From Pseudomonas chlororaphis subsp. piscium (GTDB taxonomy: Bacteria; Pseudomonadota; Gammaproteobacteria; Pseudomonadales; Pseudomonadaceae): 64,000 bases of DNA. Position 1 is the first letter of the stretch; the number at the start of each line of letters is the position of its first letter. The notes beneath the pieces are model-generated. The model made no database searches, was not told the origin of the DNA, and saw nothing but the letters and a program-made list of their open reading frames with translations. The DNA lies in the NCBI RefSeq assembly GCF_003850345.1, contig NZ_CP027707.1, forward strand, positions 1,612,001 to 1,676,000, given 5' to 3'. Of the stretch, positions 36,292 through 46,800 are shown one piece after another. The position numbers were made by a program, and so were the translations under genes.

Positions 36292-37470
36292 TCATTTGGA
36301 GAGAAACCGCATCCCTTCTTCCAGGCCGCGCAAGGTCAGCGGGTACATCTGGTCTTCGATCAGCTCGCGCACGATGTTGGTCGAGGCGGTGTAGCCCCAG
36401 GTGTCTTTCGGGTAGGGGTTGATCCAGATGAGCTTCTTGTACTTCTCCATGAAACGCTGCATCCACACGTAACCGGCTTCTTCGTTCCAGTGCTCGACGC
36501 TGCCGCCGGCCTGGGTGATTTCGTAAGGCGCCATGGCGGCGTCGCCGACGAAGATCACTTTGTAGTCGGCGCCGTACTTGTGCAGCACGTCCTGGGTCGA
36601 GGTGCGTTCCGAGCCGCGGCGCAGGTTGTTCTTCCACACCGACTCATAGATGAAGTTGTGGAAGTAGTAGTACTCCAGATGCTTGAACTCGGTCTTGCAG
36701 GCCGAGAACAGCTCCTCGCAGATCTTCACGTGGGCATCCATCGAGCCGCCGATATCGAACAGCAACAGCAGCTTGATGCTGTTGCGCCGCTCCGGGCGCA
36801 TCTGGATGTTCAGCAGGCCGGCGTCGCGGGCGGTGTGATCGATGGTGCCATCGATATCCAGCTCGTCCGCCGCGCCCTGGCGGGCGAACTTGCGCAGGCG
36901 GCGCAGGGCCACCTTGATGTTGCGGGTGCCCAGTTCCACCGAGTCGTCGAGGTTCTTGTACTCGCGCTGGTCCCAGACCTTGACCGCCTTGCCCTGGCGT
37001 TTGCCGGCGTCGCCGACGCGGATGCCTTCCGGGTTGAAGCCGCCGGAGCCGAAGGGGCTGGTGCCGCCGGTGCCGATCCACTTGTTGCCGCCGGCGTGGC
37101 GTTCCTTCTGTTCTTCCAGGCGCTTCTTGAACTCTTCGATCAGCTTGTCCAGGCCGCCGAGGGACTGGATTTGCGCCCGTTCCTCATCGGTCAGCGAGCG
37201 CTCGAACTCCTTGCGCAACCAATCCTCGGGGATCAGCGCCTGCAGGTGGTCGTCGAGTTTTTCCAGGCCATTGAAGTAGGCGCCGAACGCGCGGTCGAAC
37301 TTGTCGAAGTGCCGTTCGTCCTTCACCAGGATCGCCCGGGACAGGTAATAGAACTCGTCCATGTCGGCGAAGGTCACGCGCTGCTTGAGCGCGTTGATCA
37401 GGTCGAGCAGCTCGCGCACCGACACCGGAACCTTGGCGGCACGCATTTCATTGAACAGGTTGAGCAGCAT
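36292..37470 (-). CDS. VWA domain-containing CoxE-like protein
   Basis: This 392-residue cytosolic protein has an N-terminal helical region (FNEMRAAKVPVSVRELLDLI) and a low-complexity Gly-rich linker (KWIGTGGTSPFGSGGF, residues 130-145). A von Willebrand A domain follows, with an MIDAS start DIGGSMD at residues 239-245. Pairs of MoxR ATPase and VWA protein act as chaperones in metal-cofactor or complex assembly. It lies 12 bp behind the moxR-type gene. The client protein is unknown. Confidence 0.9.
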   Translation of the reverse strand: MLLNLFNEMRAAKVPVSVRELLDLINALKQRVTFADMDEFYYLSRAILVKDERHFDKFDRAFGAYFNGLEKLDDHLQALIPEDWLRKEFERSLTDEERAQIQSLGGLDKLIEEFKKRLEEQKERHAGGNKWIGTGGTSPFGSGGFNPEGIRVGDAGKRQGKAVKVWDQREYKNLDDSVELGTRNIKVALRRLRKFARQGAADELDIDGTIDHTARDAGLLNIQMRPERRNSIKLLLLFDIGGSMDAHVKICEELFSACKTEFKHLEYYYFHNFIYESVWKNNLRRGSERTSTQDVLHKYGADYKVIFVGDAAMAPYEITQAGGSVEHWNEEAGYVWMQRFMEKYKKLIWINPYPKDTWGYTASTNIVRELIEDQMYPLTLRGLEEGMRFLSK

Positions 37471-37482
37471 GACAATGCCCTC

Positions 37483-38328
37483 TCAGCGGGTGCCGCGACG
37501 GCTCATGAAAGCCAGGCGTTCCAGCAGTTGTACGTCCTGCTCGTTCTTCACCAGGGCGCCGGCCAGCGGCGGGATGGCCTTGGTCGGATCGCGTTCGCGC
37601 AGCACCGCTTCGCCGATGTTGTCGGCCATCAGCAGCTTGAGCCAGTCCACCAGCTCGGAGGTCGAAGGCTTCTTCTTCAGGCCCGGCACCTTGCGCACGT
37701 CGAAGAACACGTCCAGCGCTTCGCTGACCAGATCCTTCTTGATGTCCGGGTAGTGCACGTCGACGATCTTCTGCAGGGTGGTGCGGTCGGGGAAGGCGAT
37801 GTAGTGGAAGAAGCAGCGGCGCAGGAAGGCGTCCGGCAGCTCTTTCTCGTTGTTGGAGGTAATGATGATGATCGGGCGCTGCTTGGCCTTGATGGTCTCG
37901 TCGATTTCGTAGACGTAGAACTCCATCTTGTCGAGTTCCTGCAACAGGTCGTTGGGGAACTCGATGTCGGCCTTGTCGATTTCGTCGATCAGCAGGATCA
38001 CCCGCTCCTCGGATTCGAAGGCCTCCCACAGCTTGCCCTTCTTCAGGTAGTTGCGGATGTCATGCACCTTGTCCACGCCCAGCTGCGAATCGCGCAGGCG
38101 GCTCACCGCGTCGTACTCGTACAGGCCCTGGTGGGCCTTGGTGGTGGACTTGATGTGCCAGGTGATCAGCTTGGCACCGAAGGACTCGGCCAGTTGCTCG
38201 GCGAGCATGGTCTTGCCGGTGCCCGGTTCGCCCTTGACCAGCAGCGGCCGCTCCAGGGTGATGGCGGCATTGACTGCCAGCTTCAGGTCATCGGTGGCGA
38301 CGTACGCGCTGGTGCCTTCGAACTTCAT
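37483..38328 (-). CDS. MoxR-family AAA+ ATPase
   Basis: This 281-residue AAA+ ATPase has Walker A GEPGTGKTML (residues 33-42), Walker B VILLIDEIDKAD (about 110-121) and sensor-type IIITSNNEKELPDAFLRRCF. The C-terminal helical bundle follows. ATG 38328 has GAGGAATTGCAG in front; the frame continues upstream without a better site. It is transcribed just ahead of its VWA partner. The role as a MoxR-type assembly ATPase is by family; the client is unknown. Confidence 0.93.
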   Translation of the reverse strand: MKFEGTSAYVATDDLKLAVNAAITLERPLLVKGEPGTGKTMLAEQLAESFGAKLITWHIKSTTKAHQGLYEYDAVSRLRDSQLGVDKVHDIRNYLKKGKLWEAFESEERVILLIDEIDKADIEFPNDLLQELDKMEFYVYEIDETIKAKQRPIIIITSNNEKELPDAFLRRCFFHYIAFPDRTTLQKIVDVHYPDIKKDLVSEALDVFFDVRKVPGLKKKPSTSELVDWLKLLMADNIGEAVLRERDPTKAIPPLAGALVKNEQDVQLLERLAFMSRRGTR

Positions 38329-38429
38329 CTGCAATTCCTCGAACGGTAACGCCGACGTGCATCGAGCAGGTCGGAAGAATAAAACACGATGGCCGACTAT
38401 AGCGCGCCGCCCGGTCGACTGTGAACGCA

Positions 38430-38460
38430 GACGCCCCATTCAGTCTCTGAATGGGGCGTC
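38430..38460. terminator. Perfect 14-bp stem-loop
   Basis: GACGCCCCATTCAG at 38430-38443 pairs exactly with 38447-38460 around a TCT loop. It lies just past the stop of the DUF748 gene (minus strand) and before the moxR promoter. No T run follows on either strand, so it is a terminator-like hairpin rather than a proven intrinsic terminator. Confidence 0.6.
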
Positions 38461-38470
38461 ACATGGTGAC

Positions 38471-39553
38471 TCAGTCAGCGGATGGCTTGGGGCGCTCATA
38501 CTGGGCGTTGAAGGCCTCGATGAAACCGTTGCGTAAAATCTGCAAAAAAGCCTGGAATGCGCTGACATCACGCTGATGTACGCTGCCTTTGAGTTCGACC
38601 CGGGTGGCGAACTGGTTTTTCCCCTGGTTTTTCAGCAGGGTTTCGCTGGCGCCCACCAGGGCTTCCCAGATCGAGCGGAATATCCCCTTGTCCTTGTTCT
38701 CGACATCCTGCTGCCAGTTGAACACATCGACATCGCGCAGCAGCGGCTTGATATAGCCGGTGAGTTGGCCCTTGTTGGCCTCGGCTTCGATCACCAGGTC
38801 ACCGTGGCCGGCGTTGAAGTCGAATTTGCCATAGGCGGCGGCGAAGTCGTTCAAGCGCTTGAGTTCGACGTCCTGCACGCGCAGGCGGAACGCGAAGTCC
38901 TGGAAGTCGCTCAGCGGGTCGAAGGTGGCGTTGGTTTCCAGGGGCGCATCGCCCAGCAGCAGGGCCTTGCCTTCGAAGCGGGCGTCGCGTTTGCCTTGGG
39001 TATCGACCACGTTGGTCAGGTTGTAGGCGTTGGCGTTGACCTGGGTGGCGCTCATGTTCACCGGCGGTTTGGAGTTGAAGTTGCGGAAACTGATCTGGCC
39101 GTCGCGGACCTGTACTTCGTTGAGGGTGATGGGCAGCAGTTTGTTCAGTTGGGCCCGCCAGTCGGTGCCTTCGCCGGTTTGCGAGTTCTGTTGGTTGGCG
39201 CCGCCGTCGACGAAGTTGACCTGCGGCCCGACGAACTGCACTTCGGCCACCACCGCATGGTCGTACCACAGGGAGTGCCAGCTCACCGACAGATCGACCA
39301 GTGGTGCATTGACGAAGGGGACTGGCACCTTGCCGTCGACCTTGACGATTTTCAGGCCGTTGATCCGGTAGGCGCCACGCCACAGGGCCAGGTCGACGTC
39401 GGTGATCTGGCCGCGGTAGTCGCCCATGCTGGCGAGCCGCTCATTGAGATAGTCGCGCACCAGATAGGGCAGGGCGACGTGCAGGGCGGCCAGCAGCACC
39501 AGCACCCCGGCGAGGGTCCACAGGGGCCAACTGTAGCGACGTTTCATGGGCAT
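38471..39553 (-). CDS. AsmA-like protein with DUF748
   Basis: This 360-residue inner-membrane anchored protein has one N-terminal helix (LWTLAGVLVLLAALHVALPY) and then a long periplasmic beta-rich region typical of DUF748/AsmA-like proteins. Examples are GQITDVDLALWRGAYRINGL, PLVDLSVSWHSLWYD and VQVRDGQISFRNFNS. AsmA-type proteins are linked to lipid movement between membranes; a role here is inference. It is divergent from cysK. Confidence 0.82.
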   Translation of the reverse strand: MPMKRRYSWPLWTLAGVLVLLAALHVALPYLVRDYLNERLASMGDYRGQITDVDLALWRGAYRINGLKIVKVDGKVPVPFVNAPLVDLSVSWHSLWYDHAVVAEVQFVGPQVNFVDGGANQQNSQTGEGTDWRAQLNKLLPITLNEVQVRDGQISFRNFNSKPPVNMSATQVNANAYNLTNVVDTQGKRDARFEGKALLLGDAPLETNATFDPLSDFQDFAFRLRVQDVELKRLNDFAAAYGKFDFNAGHGDLVIEAEANKGQLTGYIKPLLRDVDVFNWQQDVENKDKGIFRSIWEALVGASETLLKNQGKNQFATRVELKGSVHQRDVSAFQAFLQILRNGFIEAFNAQYERPKPSAD

Positions 39554-39680
39554 GAATCTCCAGCCGTATGCCTTATAGCGATTGACTCCCCGGCAGCGCA
39601 GTCGTTCGTCCCGACTGGACGCTCATGGGTGCGAGGCATACCCTTGGAGACTTCCTTTCACGCTGTACAAGGACCCAGCC

Positions 39681-40655
<975 letters not shown>

Positions 40656-40670
40656 GACACAAGGAAAGGT

Positions 40671-40698
40671 GATCGCCGGAGCCGGCTTGCCGGCGATC
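40671..40698. terminator. Stem-loop after cysK
   Basis: GATCGCCGG at 40671-40679 pairs with CCGGCGATC at 40690-40698, with a GC-rich loop. It lies 16 bp past the cysK stop. It lacks a clear T run, so it may be a Rho-aided stop or half of a REP-type element. Confidence 0.5.
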
Positions 40699-40918
40699 GA
40701 AGGTACGGCGGCTGCCGCGTGCAGGGCACAGTGCAATTGTGCTGACCTGCATCAGCTGGCGTTCAGCTGGCGTGTGTTAATCAGCGTTTTATTGCACGAC
40801 TGTTAACACTGAATGTTGGTTTGTGCGGGTTTTTCCAGGGGCCAGGAGTGTTTATCATGGCAGGCTGCCATGCCGGATGAATGCTGCCCCGCTGGTCATT
40901 ATTTCAAGGAGATATTGC

Positions 40919-41857
40919 ATGAGCCTTTCGTTTGCCGCCAAGTCCGCGGTGTTGCTGCTATTCATCGGCAGTACTCTCTACGTGCATTTACGCGGCAAGG
41001 CTCGACTGCCGGTGCTGCGTCAGTTCGTCAACCATTCGGCGCTATTCGCTCCTTATAACGCCTTGATGTACCTGTTTTCCGGCGTGCCTTCCAAGCCCTA
41101 CCTGGACCGCAGCAAGTTCCCCGAGCTGGATGTGCTCAAGGACAACTGGGAAGTGATCCGCGACGAAGCCATGCACCTGTTCGACGAGGGTTACATCCGC
41201 GCCGCCGAGAAGAACAACGACGCCGGTTTCGGTTCGTTCTTCAAGAAGGGCTGGAAGCGTTTCTACCTCAAGTGGTACGACAAGCCGCTGCCATCGGCCG
41301 AATTGCTGTGCCCGAAGACCGTTGAACTGGTCAGCCGCATTCCCAACGTCAAGGGCGCGATGTTCGCCCTGCTGCCCGGTGGCAGCCACCTGAACCCGCA
41401 CCGCGATCCGTTCGCCGGTTCCCTGCGTTATCACCTGGGCCTGTCCACGCCGAACTCCGACGATTGCCGGATTTTCGTCGACGGCCAGGTCTATGCCTGG
41501 CGCGATGGCGAAGACGTGATGTTCGACGAGACCTACGTGCACTGGGTGAAAAACGAAACCGACAAGACCCGGGTCATCCTGTTCTGCGACATCGAGCGTC
41601 CGCTGAGCAACCCGCTGATGACGCGTATCAACCGCTGGATCAGCGCCTGGCTGGGGCGTGCCACCGCGCCGCAGAACCTCGACGACGAGCGCGTCGGCGG
41701 GATCAACCAGGCCTATGCCTGGAGCAAGCGTTTCAGCGACCGCATCAGCGGCGTGGTCAAGCAATGGAAGCGCCGCAATCCGAAGCTTTACCGCGTCATG
41801 CGCCCGGTGCTGGCGGTGGTGGTCCTGACCGCCCTGGGCTACTGGCTGTTCGGATAA
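40919..41857 (+). CDS. lpxO: Lipid A hydroxylase LpxO (Fe/2-oxoglutarate dioxygenase)
   Basis: This 312-residue membrane-bound dioxygenase of the aspartyl/asparaginyl beta-hydroxylase family hydroxylates the secondary acyl chain of lipid A. The N-terminal segment (SAVLLLFIGSTLYVHL) and the C-terminal segment (VLAVVVLTALGYWLF) are hydrophobic. The iron site is His161 and Asp163 in LNPHRDP and His208 in ETYVHWV. The C-terminal segment of the catalytic domain shows TRVILFCDIERP. AAGGAGA precedes ATG 40919. Confidence 0.92.
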   Translation: MSLSFAAKSAVLLLFIGSTLYVHLRGKARLPVLRQFVNHSALFAPYNALMYLFSGVPSKPYLDRSKFPELDVLKDNWEVIRDEAMHLFDEGYIRAAEKNNDAGFGSFFKKGWKRFYLKWYDKPLPSAELLCPKTVELVSRIPNVKGAMFALLPGGSHLNPHRDPFAGSLRYHLGLSTPNSDDCRIFVDGQVYAWRDGEDVMFDETYVHWVKNETDKTRVILFCDIERPLSNPLMTRINRWISAWLGRATAPQNLDDERVGGINQAYAWSKRFSDRISGVVKQWKRRNPKLYRVMRPVLAVVVLTALGYWLFG

Positions 41858-41942
41858 GGCGTTGCAATGAATATCGGGCGCTGGTTATAGTCGGCGCCCG
41901 GTGTATCAGAAGATTCACCTTCCTCTTCAGAAAGATCAGCAC

Positions 41943-42107
41943 ATGCCTCATTCCCTCATCAACGCGGTAGTCGATTCAGCGGTCAACGCTGGCGTCGTGC
42001 CGTGCGGGAACCAGCAGCCTGTGCAGATCAGTCATTACCCCCCACCTGTCAGTAGCACGCCGGTGTGCGCCGTCGTATCACCGCCAGGCGTTGTCGTACG
42101 GGGCTGA
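41943..42107 (+). CDS. Small ORF, 54 residues, hypothetical
   Basis: A short frame between lpxO and an EamA transporter starts at ATG 41943 (weak AAGAT ribosome site) and reads MPHSLINAVVDSAVNAGVVP, then CGNQQPVQISHYPPPV, ending PGVVVRG. It has a triple proline and two Cys. About 68% of its codons end in G or C, lower than neighbours but far from random here. It is separated by 85 bp from lpxO. I do not recognise a family; it could be a small conserved protein or chance. Confidence 0.4.
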   Translation: MPHSLINAVVDSAVNAGVVPCGNQQPVQISHYPPPVSSTPVCAVVSPPGVVVRG

Positions 42108-42202
42108 TCAGCAATCTCTGCTGTTGCCCGTGCCCGCCAGAAAAAACTACTGAATTTCAGCCTCGGCTGAGTTGGCTATTTGCCTGATTACAGGTGGTAT
42201 TC

Positions 42203-43066
42203 ATGTTGTTCATATCGAAAAAGTCCGCGCTTGCGGCGGCTTCCACGAGCCTGTTCGTCCTGCTCTGGAGCAGTGGCGCGATCTTCTCCAAATGGGGCCT
42301 GGCCCATGCCTCGCCCTTTGCCTTCCTGTTGTTTCGTTTCGCCATCGCCCTGTGCGGGCTGGTGCTGTTGATTCCCCTGCTCAAGCTGCGGTTGCCCCGC
42401 GGGCGCAAGCCGATGCTGTACGCGGTGGCCACCGGGCTGGTGTTGCTGGGGGCGTACCAGATCTTCTACCTGCTGGCCCTGGACCTGAAGGTCACCCCCG
42501 GGGTGATGGCCACCATCATGGGGGTGCAGCCGATCCTCACCGTGGTGATCATGGAGCGTCAGCGTTCCTGGAGCCGGATGTTCGGCCTGGCGCTGGGCCT
42601 GGCCGGGTTGATCATGGTGGTGTACCAGGGCATCGGCCTGGCCGGCATGTCGCTGGCCGGGATGCTCTTCGGCCTGTTGGCCCTGGTGAGCATGACCCTG
42701 GGCTCGATCATGCAGAAGCGCATCAGCGACAACCCGCTGGGCACCCTGCCGGTGCAATACCTGGCCGGGCTGTTGCTGTGCGCGCTGTTTGTGCCGTTCC
42801 AGCCGTTTCACTTCGAGCACAGCGTCGGCTTTATCGTCCCGGCGCTGTGGATGGGGCTGGTGGTCTCGGTGCTGGCGACCTTGCTGCTGTACCGGCTGAT
42901 CGCTCGCGGCAATCTGGTGAATGTCACCAGCCTGTTCTATCTGGTGCCGGCGGTGACGGCCGTGATGGACTACCTGTTCTTCGGTAATCGGCTGGCGCCG
43001 CTGAGCGTGCTCGGCATGCTGTTGATCATCGTCGGGCTGGTGTTCGTGTTCCGCAAAAACAGCTGA
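42203..43066 (+). CDS. EamA/DMT-family transporter
   Basis: This 287-residue, ten-helix membrane protein has two EamA halves: STSLFVLLWSSGAIFSKWGL and GLVLLGAYQIFYLLALDLKV in the first, AGLIMVVYQGIGLAGMSLAG in the linker region, and VSVLATLLLYRLIARGNLVN and VTAVMDYLFFGNRLAPLS in the second. AGGTGG lies 6 bases before ATG 42203. It is unrelated in sequence to the other EamA genes in the window beyond fold. The substrate is unknown. A weak terminator follows. Confidence 0.85.
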   Translation: MLFISKKSALAAASTSLFVLLWSSGAIFSKWGLAHASPFAFLLFRFAIALCGLVLLIPLLKLRLPRGRKPMLYAVATGLVLLGAYQIFYLLALDLKVTPGVMATIMGVQPILTVVIMERQRSWSRMFGLALGLAGLIMVVYQGIGLAGMSLAGMLFGLLALVSMTLGSIMQKRISDNPLGTLPVQYLAGLLLCALFVPFQPFHFEHSVGFIVPALWMGLVVSVLATLLLYRLIARGNLVNVTSLFYLVPAVTAVMDYLFFGNRLAPLSVLGMLLIIVGLVFVFRKNS

Positions 43067-43077
43067 TTCATGAGGAG

Positions 43078-43099
43078 CGGGCGCTGCGCCTTTTTTTGT
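43078..43099 (+). terminator. Probable weak intrinsic terminator of the EamA gene
   Basis: A short GGCG-CTG-CGCC hairpin is followed by seven T residues (43091-43097), 12 bp past the stop codon. The stem is only four base pairs, so strength is uncertain. Confidence 0.5.
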
Positions 43100-43278
43100 T
43101 CGGGGCGCCCCTCTTCAGATTGGCCAGGACTGGCCGATAGAGGTGATGGCTCATTGCCATTAAAATTGATTCGCTTTTACCTTATTTGTTGCAGCTTTGG
43201 GAATAGGAAAAACCTTAAAAATTAAAGATTACTTCTACACTGACGACATACTCTTCAGGCCCAATGGAGATAGTCAGA

Positions 43279-43665
43279 ATGAGTAGCAAGCTGGTTTTGG
43301 CAGGTGTCGGCATGTTTCTAGGCTTGAGTGGAATCTGTTCCGCAGCCCCTCAAAGCATTCAGGGAACGATTTATTTTCACGGCAGCATCGTCGAGGAACC
43401 TTGCACGCCAAGCTCGACTGCCAATGGCGGGGCCGTATTGAGCCTGCGCCAGTGCCCACAACTGTCGCGGAGTAACGACATCCGGGTGCAGGGTGTCGGT
43501 CCGTCAAGCACGGTGACGGCCGTCGGCCAGTCGCCGGTCAACGTCAAGCTGGTGACGGACAGCGGCAAAGAGGGGCGCTACTACGATCAGCAATATGCGC
43601 TGGTCGATGGGGCGGGCAAACCGGTGAACTCGGGGACCTACCTGATTACCCTGACGTCGCCATGA
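43279..43665 (+). CDS. Orphan fimbrial pilin-like secreted protein
   Basis: This 128-residue protein has a signal peptide (LVLAGVGMFLGLSGICSA) and a pilin-type domain with its first strand GTIYFHGSIVEEPC, a second Cys in LSLRQCPQLS and a last strand SGTYLITLT. The Cys pair and the G-x-x-x-F-x-G-x-I pattern match the FimA-type pilin family. GGAGA stands 8 bases before ATG 43279. No usher or chaperone lies beside it. It is convergent with the autotransporter gene. Confidence 0.7.
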   Translation: MSSKLVLAGVGMFLGLSGICSAAPQSIQGTIYFHGSIVEEPCTPSSTANGGAVLSLRQCPQLSRSNDIRVQGVGPSSTVTAVGQSPVNVKLVTDSGKEGRYYDQQYALVDGAGKPVNSGTYLITLTSP

Positions 43666-43678
43666 CACAGGTATAGGT

Positions 43679-43708
43679 CAATACCCGGCGCTAGCGTGCC
43701 GGGTATTG
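43679..43708. terminator. Perfect 11-bp stem-loop after the pilin-like gene
   Basis: CAATACCCGGC at 43679-43689 pairs with GCCGGGTATTG at 43698-43708. The loop is GCTAGCGT. It lies 14 bp after the stop codon of the pilin-like gene. No T run follows, so it may act as a Rho-dependent or structural stop. Confidence 0.5.
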
Positions 43709-43763
43709 AATGGCAGTCACGGATGCCCCCGTTGCTGCTGGAGGCATGCCCTGACCAAGGGCT

Positions 43764-43795
43764 AAAAAAAGACCGGCAAGTGCACCTTGCCGGTC
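43764..43795 (-). terminator. Intrinsic terminator of the autotransporter gene
   Basis: On the minus strand a 10-bp stem (GACCGGCAAG, loop of five, CTTGCCGGTC) is followed directly by a run of seven T. It lies 50 bp past the autotransporter stop. This is the clearest minus-strand Rho-independent terminator in the window. Confidence 0.85.
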
Positions 43796-43844
43796 AATCC
43801 ACAACACGCAGCGACGGGGCCGCCACTGCGTGATCAGTACAGGG

Positions 43845-46800
43845 TCAGAAGCGGTAGCTGGCGTTCAGGCGCAGGCCGTGTTCGCTGGCACCGCTGCCCA
43901 GTTGCCCGCTGTAGGCGGCGCCCAGGCTCAGCTCGGGAGTCACCCGGGTTTCCACCCCAGCTTCGACGACCGCGCTGTTGCGCGAGTAAGCCGCGCCTTC
44001 GGTGCGGAACGCATCGCTGCCGTCGAAACGGTAGGTGTTGGACGGCGTGTTGCTGCCCAGGGCGTGTTTCCAGCCGGCGCTGCCGTACAGGGTGAGCAAC
44101 TTGCCGTTGTCCAGCTGCTTGTCGGCGCTGGCGCGCAGGCCCAGGGTGGAGAACGTCTGCTCGTCCGACGCGTGCTTGGCGCGCAGGGCCGCCGGGCCGC
44201 CACGTTCCTTGAAGCCTTCGCTCTTGACCTGCACATAGGCCAGGTTGGCGAAGGGTTCCAGCTGTACCGAAGGGCTGAGGTCGAAGCGCCGGCCCAGTTC
44301 GCCGAAGGCTTGCAGGGTATTGGCGTCATGCTTGGACTTCAGGTGGTCGCTGTAGCCGGCGAAGTTCACCGAACGCTTGGCGTCGATCCGGCTCCAGGTG
44401 TAGGCCATGCCGCCACGCAGGTCGAAGCCGCCGGCCTGTGCCCCGCCATAGACACCCAGGTGGATGTTGTCGTTGTCGCTCGAGGAGTCGCGTGACGCGC
44501 TCTTGAGTTCGGTACGGCTGTAGCCGGTCAGCACGCCGACATGGCCGCTGTCACCGACCGCGGTATCGACACCGGTGAGCAAGCCCTTGGTGTCGCTGCG
44601 CAGGGTGGCGGTATTGGTGTCGCCCTTGACCTCGCCCCAGTTGCCCAGTGTGGTGATCCACGGAGTCAGGCCGGAGTGCGCGTCGCTCGCGCTGTCACCC
44701 GCCTGGGCGGCAGTCGCCGAGCGCAGGCGGTTGTTCGTCGCGTCGCGAACCAGGCGGCTGTCCTGGATCAGCGCCGAACGGCTGGAGTTGTGGAACTCGC
44801 CGGACAGTTGATCGAAGGCATCCCGTGCCTGGTGGTCATCGGGCAGATAGGCGATGGCCTCGAACAGCTTGTTGTGCACCGGTGGCGTCAGCGCCGGCAC
44901 GGCCGCGCCTTTCAGGCTTTGGGCCGCGGTGGCCGTGGCCCGCTGGTTGCGGGTGAAGGCGGCTTCCTGGAACAGGCGCGTCTGCTGCACATCCAGGTAG
45001 GCGTTGTGGCTGTCGTAGTTGTCCACCAGGTCATAGAAGGTCGATACCCAGGTATCGCCCGTCAGCTGGTAACGACCGCTCAGGCCCTGCTGGGTCGCAA
45101 GCACCAGGTAACGACGGTCCAGCTCGTAGCGTTTGCTGTCGAGTTTGTCCGCCTTGATGATGCTGCCGTCCTCGAGCCGCGCGGCGCCGTTCACCAGCAG
45201 CCGGTCGTTGGCCCCGGTGCTCAGCAGCTCGGCATGGAAGGTCGAACCGCTGTGCTGGTCGAGATCGCCGGTCAGGCTCAGGGTGCCGATGGAGTTGCCG
45301 GGGGCGATGGTCGCGCCTTTGTGCAGGGTGACGTTGCCGACCTGGCCGTTGCCGGCCAGGGTCGCGCCGTCATGCACTTCGGTCGAGCCGCCGAGCTTGC
45401 CGTTGACGGCGAGCATGCCCGAATCGACATAGCTGCGGCCGTGGAAAGCGGAGCTGTCGCCGCTCAGCTCGGTGCGCCCGGCACCGCGCTTATAGAGGGT
45501 ACCGGTGCCGGAGAGGGCGCCGCCGAAGGTGTAGCCGTTGGCGCGGTTGAATACCAGGCTGCCGGGGGCGTCGATCTGCACGTCGCCGAGGATCGAGCCG
45601 CTGTTGCCGCCGTTCGCGCCGGCACCCAGTTGCAGGGTGCCGTTGCTGATCAGCGTGCCGCCCTTGTAGGTGTTTTTGCCGGTGAGCAGGGTGCTGCCCG
45701 TGCCGCGCTGCTCGACCGAGCCGCTGCCATGGATGACGTGGTCGTACTGGTACTGGTTGTTGCGATCGAACACCACCTGGCCATCGTTGCTGATGTCGCT
45801 GAGCACTTCGCCTTGGCTGCCATTGAAGGCACCGATGTGCAGGCTGGCGTTCTTGTCGACCTGCACTTGCCCGGCCATGCGGTTGTTCAGCAGCAGTTCG
45901 CCGCCCTTGACCCGCAACTGGCCGGTGAAGTGGCTGGAGTCACCGTTGAACACAGTCTGCCCGGCGATGTGATTGATGCGGCCCTGACCTTCGAAGCCGG
46001 CATCGAACTGGTAGTCGCGGTCGCTATGGTTGAACTGGACCAGGCCCTGACCTTCGCCGAAGACCACGCGTTTGGCTTCCAGCCGGCCTGCGCCCTTGGC
46101 GTCGGCGGCCTTGTCACTGGTCGCTCCCACATAAAGCGTCGCGTTGGAGCTGCTGTCGGCGGCGATCCGCAAGGTGCCACCGCCGACTTTGGCCACGCCC
46201 TGGTTGGCGAGCACCAGGCTGGCGTTGCCGCCCTGGCCCAGGATCATGTCGCCGAGGGTTTCCCACAGGCTGCCTGCGCCATCGACGCTGGCGCTGCCAC
46301 TGGCGCCCTGGTTGGCACCGATGACGCCGTCCTGACTCTCTACCTGACCGCCATTCTTGATCTCCAGGGCACCGTTGCCGGCGCCGCCGACGATCAGGGT
46401 CTTGTCGGTGGACAGTGTGCTGTTGTCGACGCTGACCGAACCATTCGAACCTTTTTGTGCGCCGAGAACGGTGCTGCCACCGTTCTGCACCTTGGCGCCG
46501 TTGGTGAGCAGCAGCGAGCCGTTGCCGGCCTGGCCCACGATCATATCGCCGAGGGTCTTCCACAGGCTGTCCGCGCCATCGAGGCTGGCGCTGCCATTGG
46601 CGCCCAGGTCGGCGGCGATGATGCTGTCCTGGCTGTTGACCTGACCACCGTTCTTGACCTGCAGGGTGCCGTTGCCGGCGCCACCGACGATCAGGGTCTT
46701 GTCGGTGGACAGGGTGCTGTTGTCGACGCCGACTGTGCCGCTGCCTCCTCTGAGCGCACCGACGACGGTGTTGCCACCGTTCTGCACCTTGGCGCCATTG

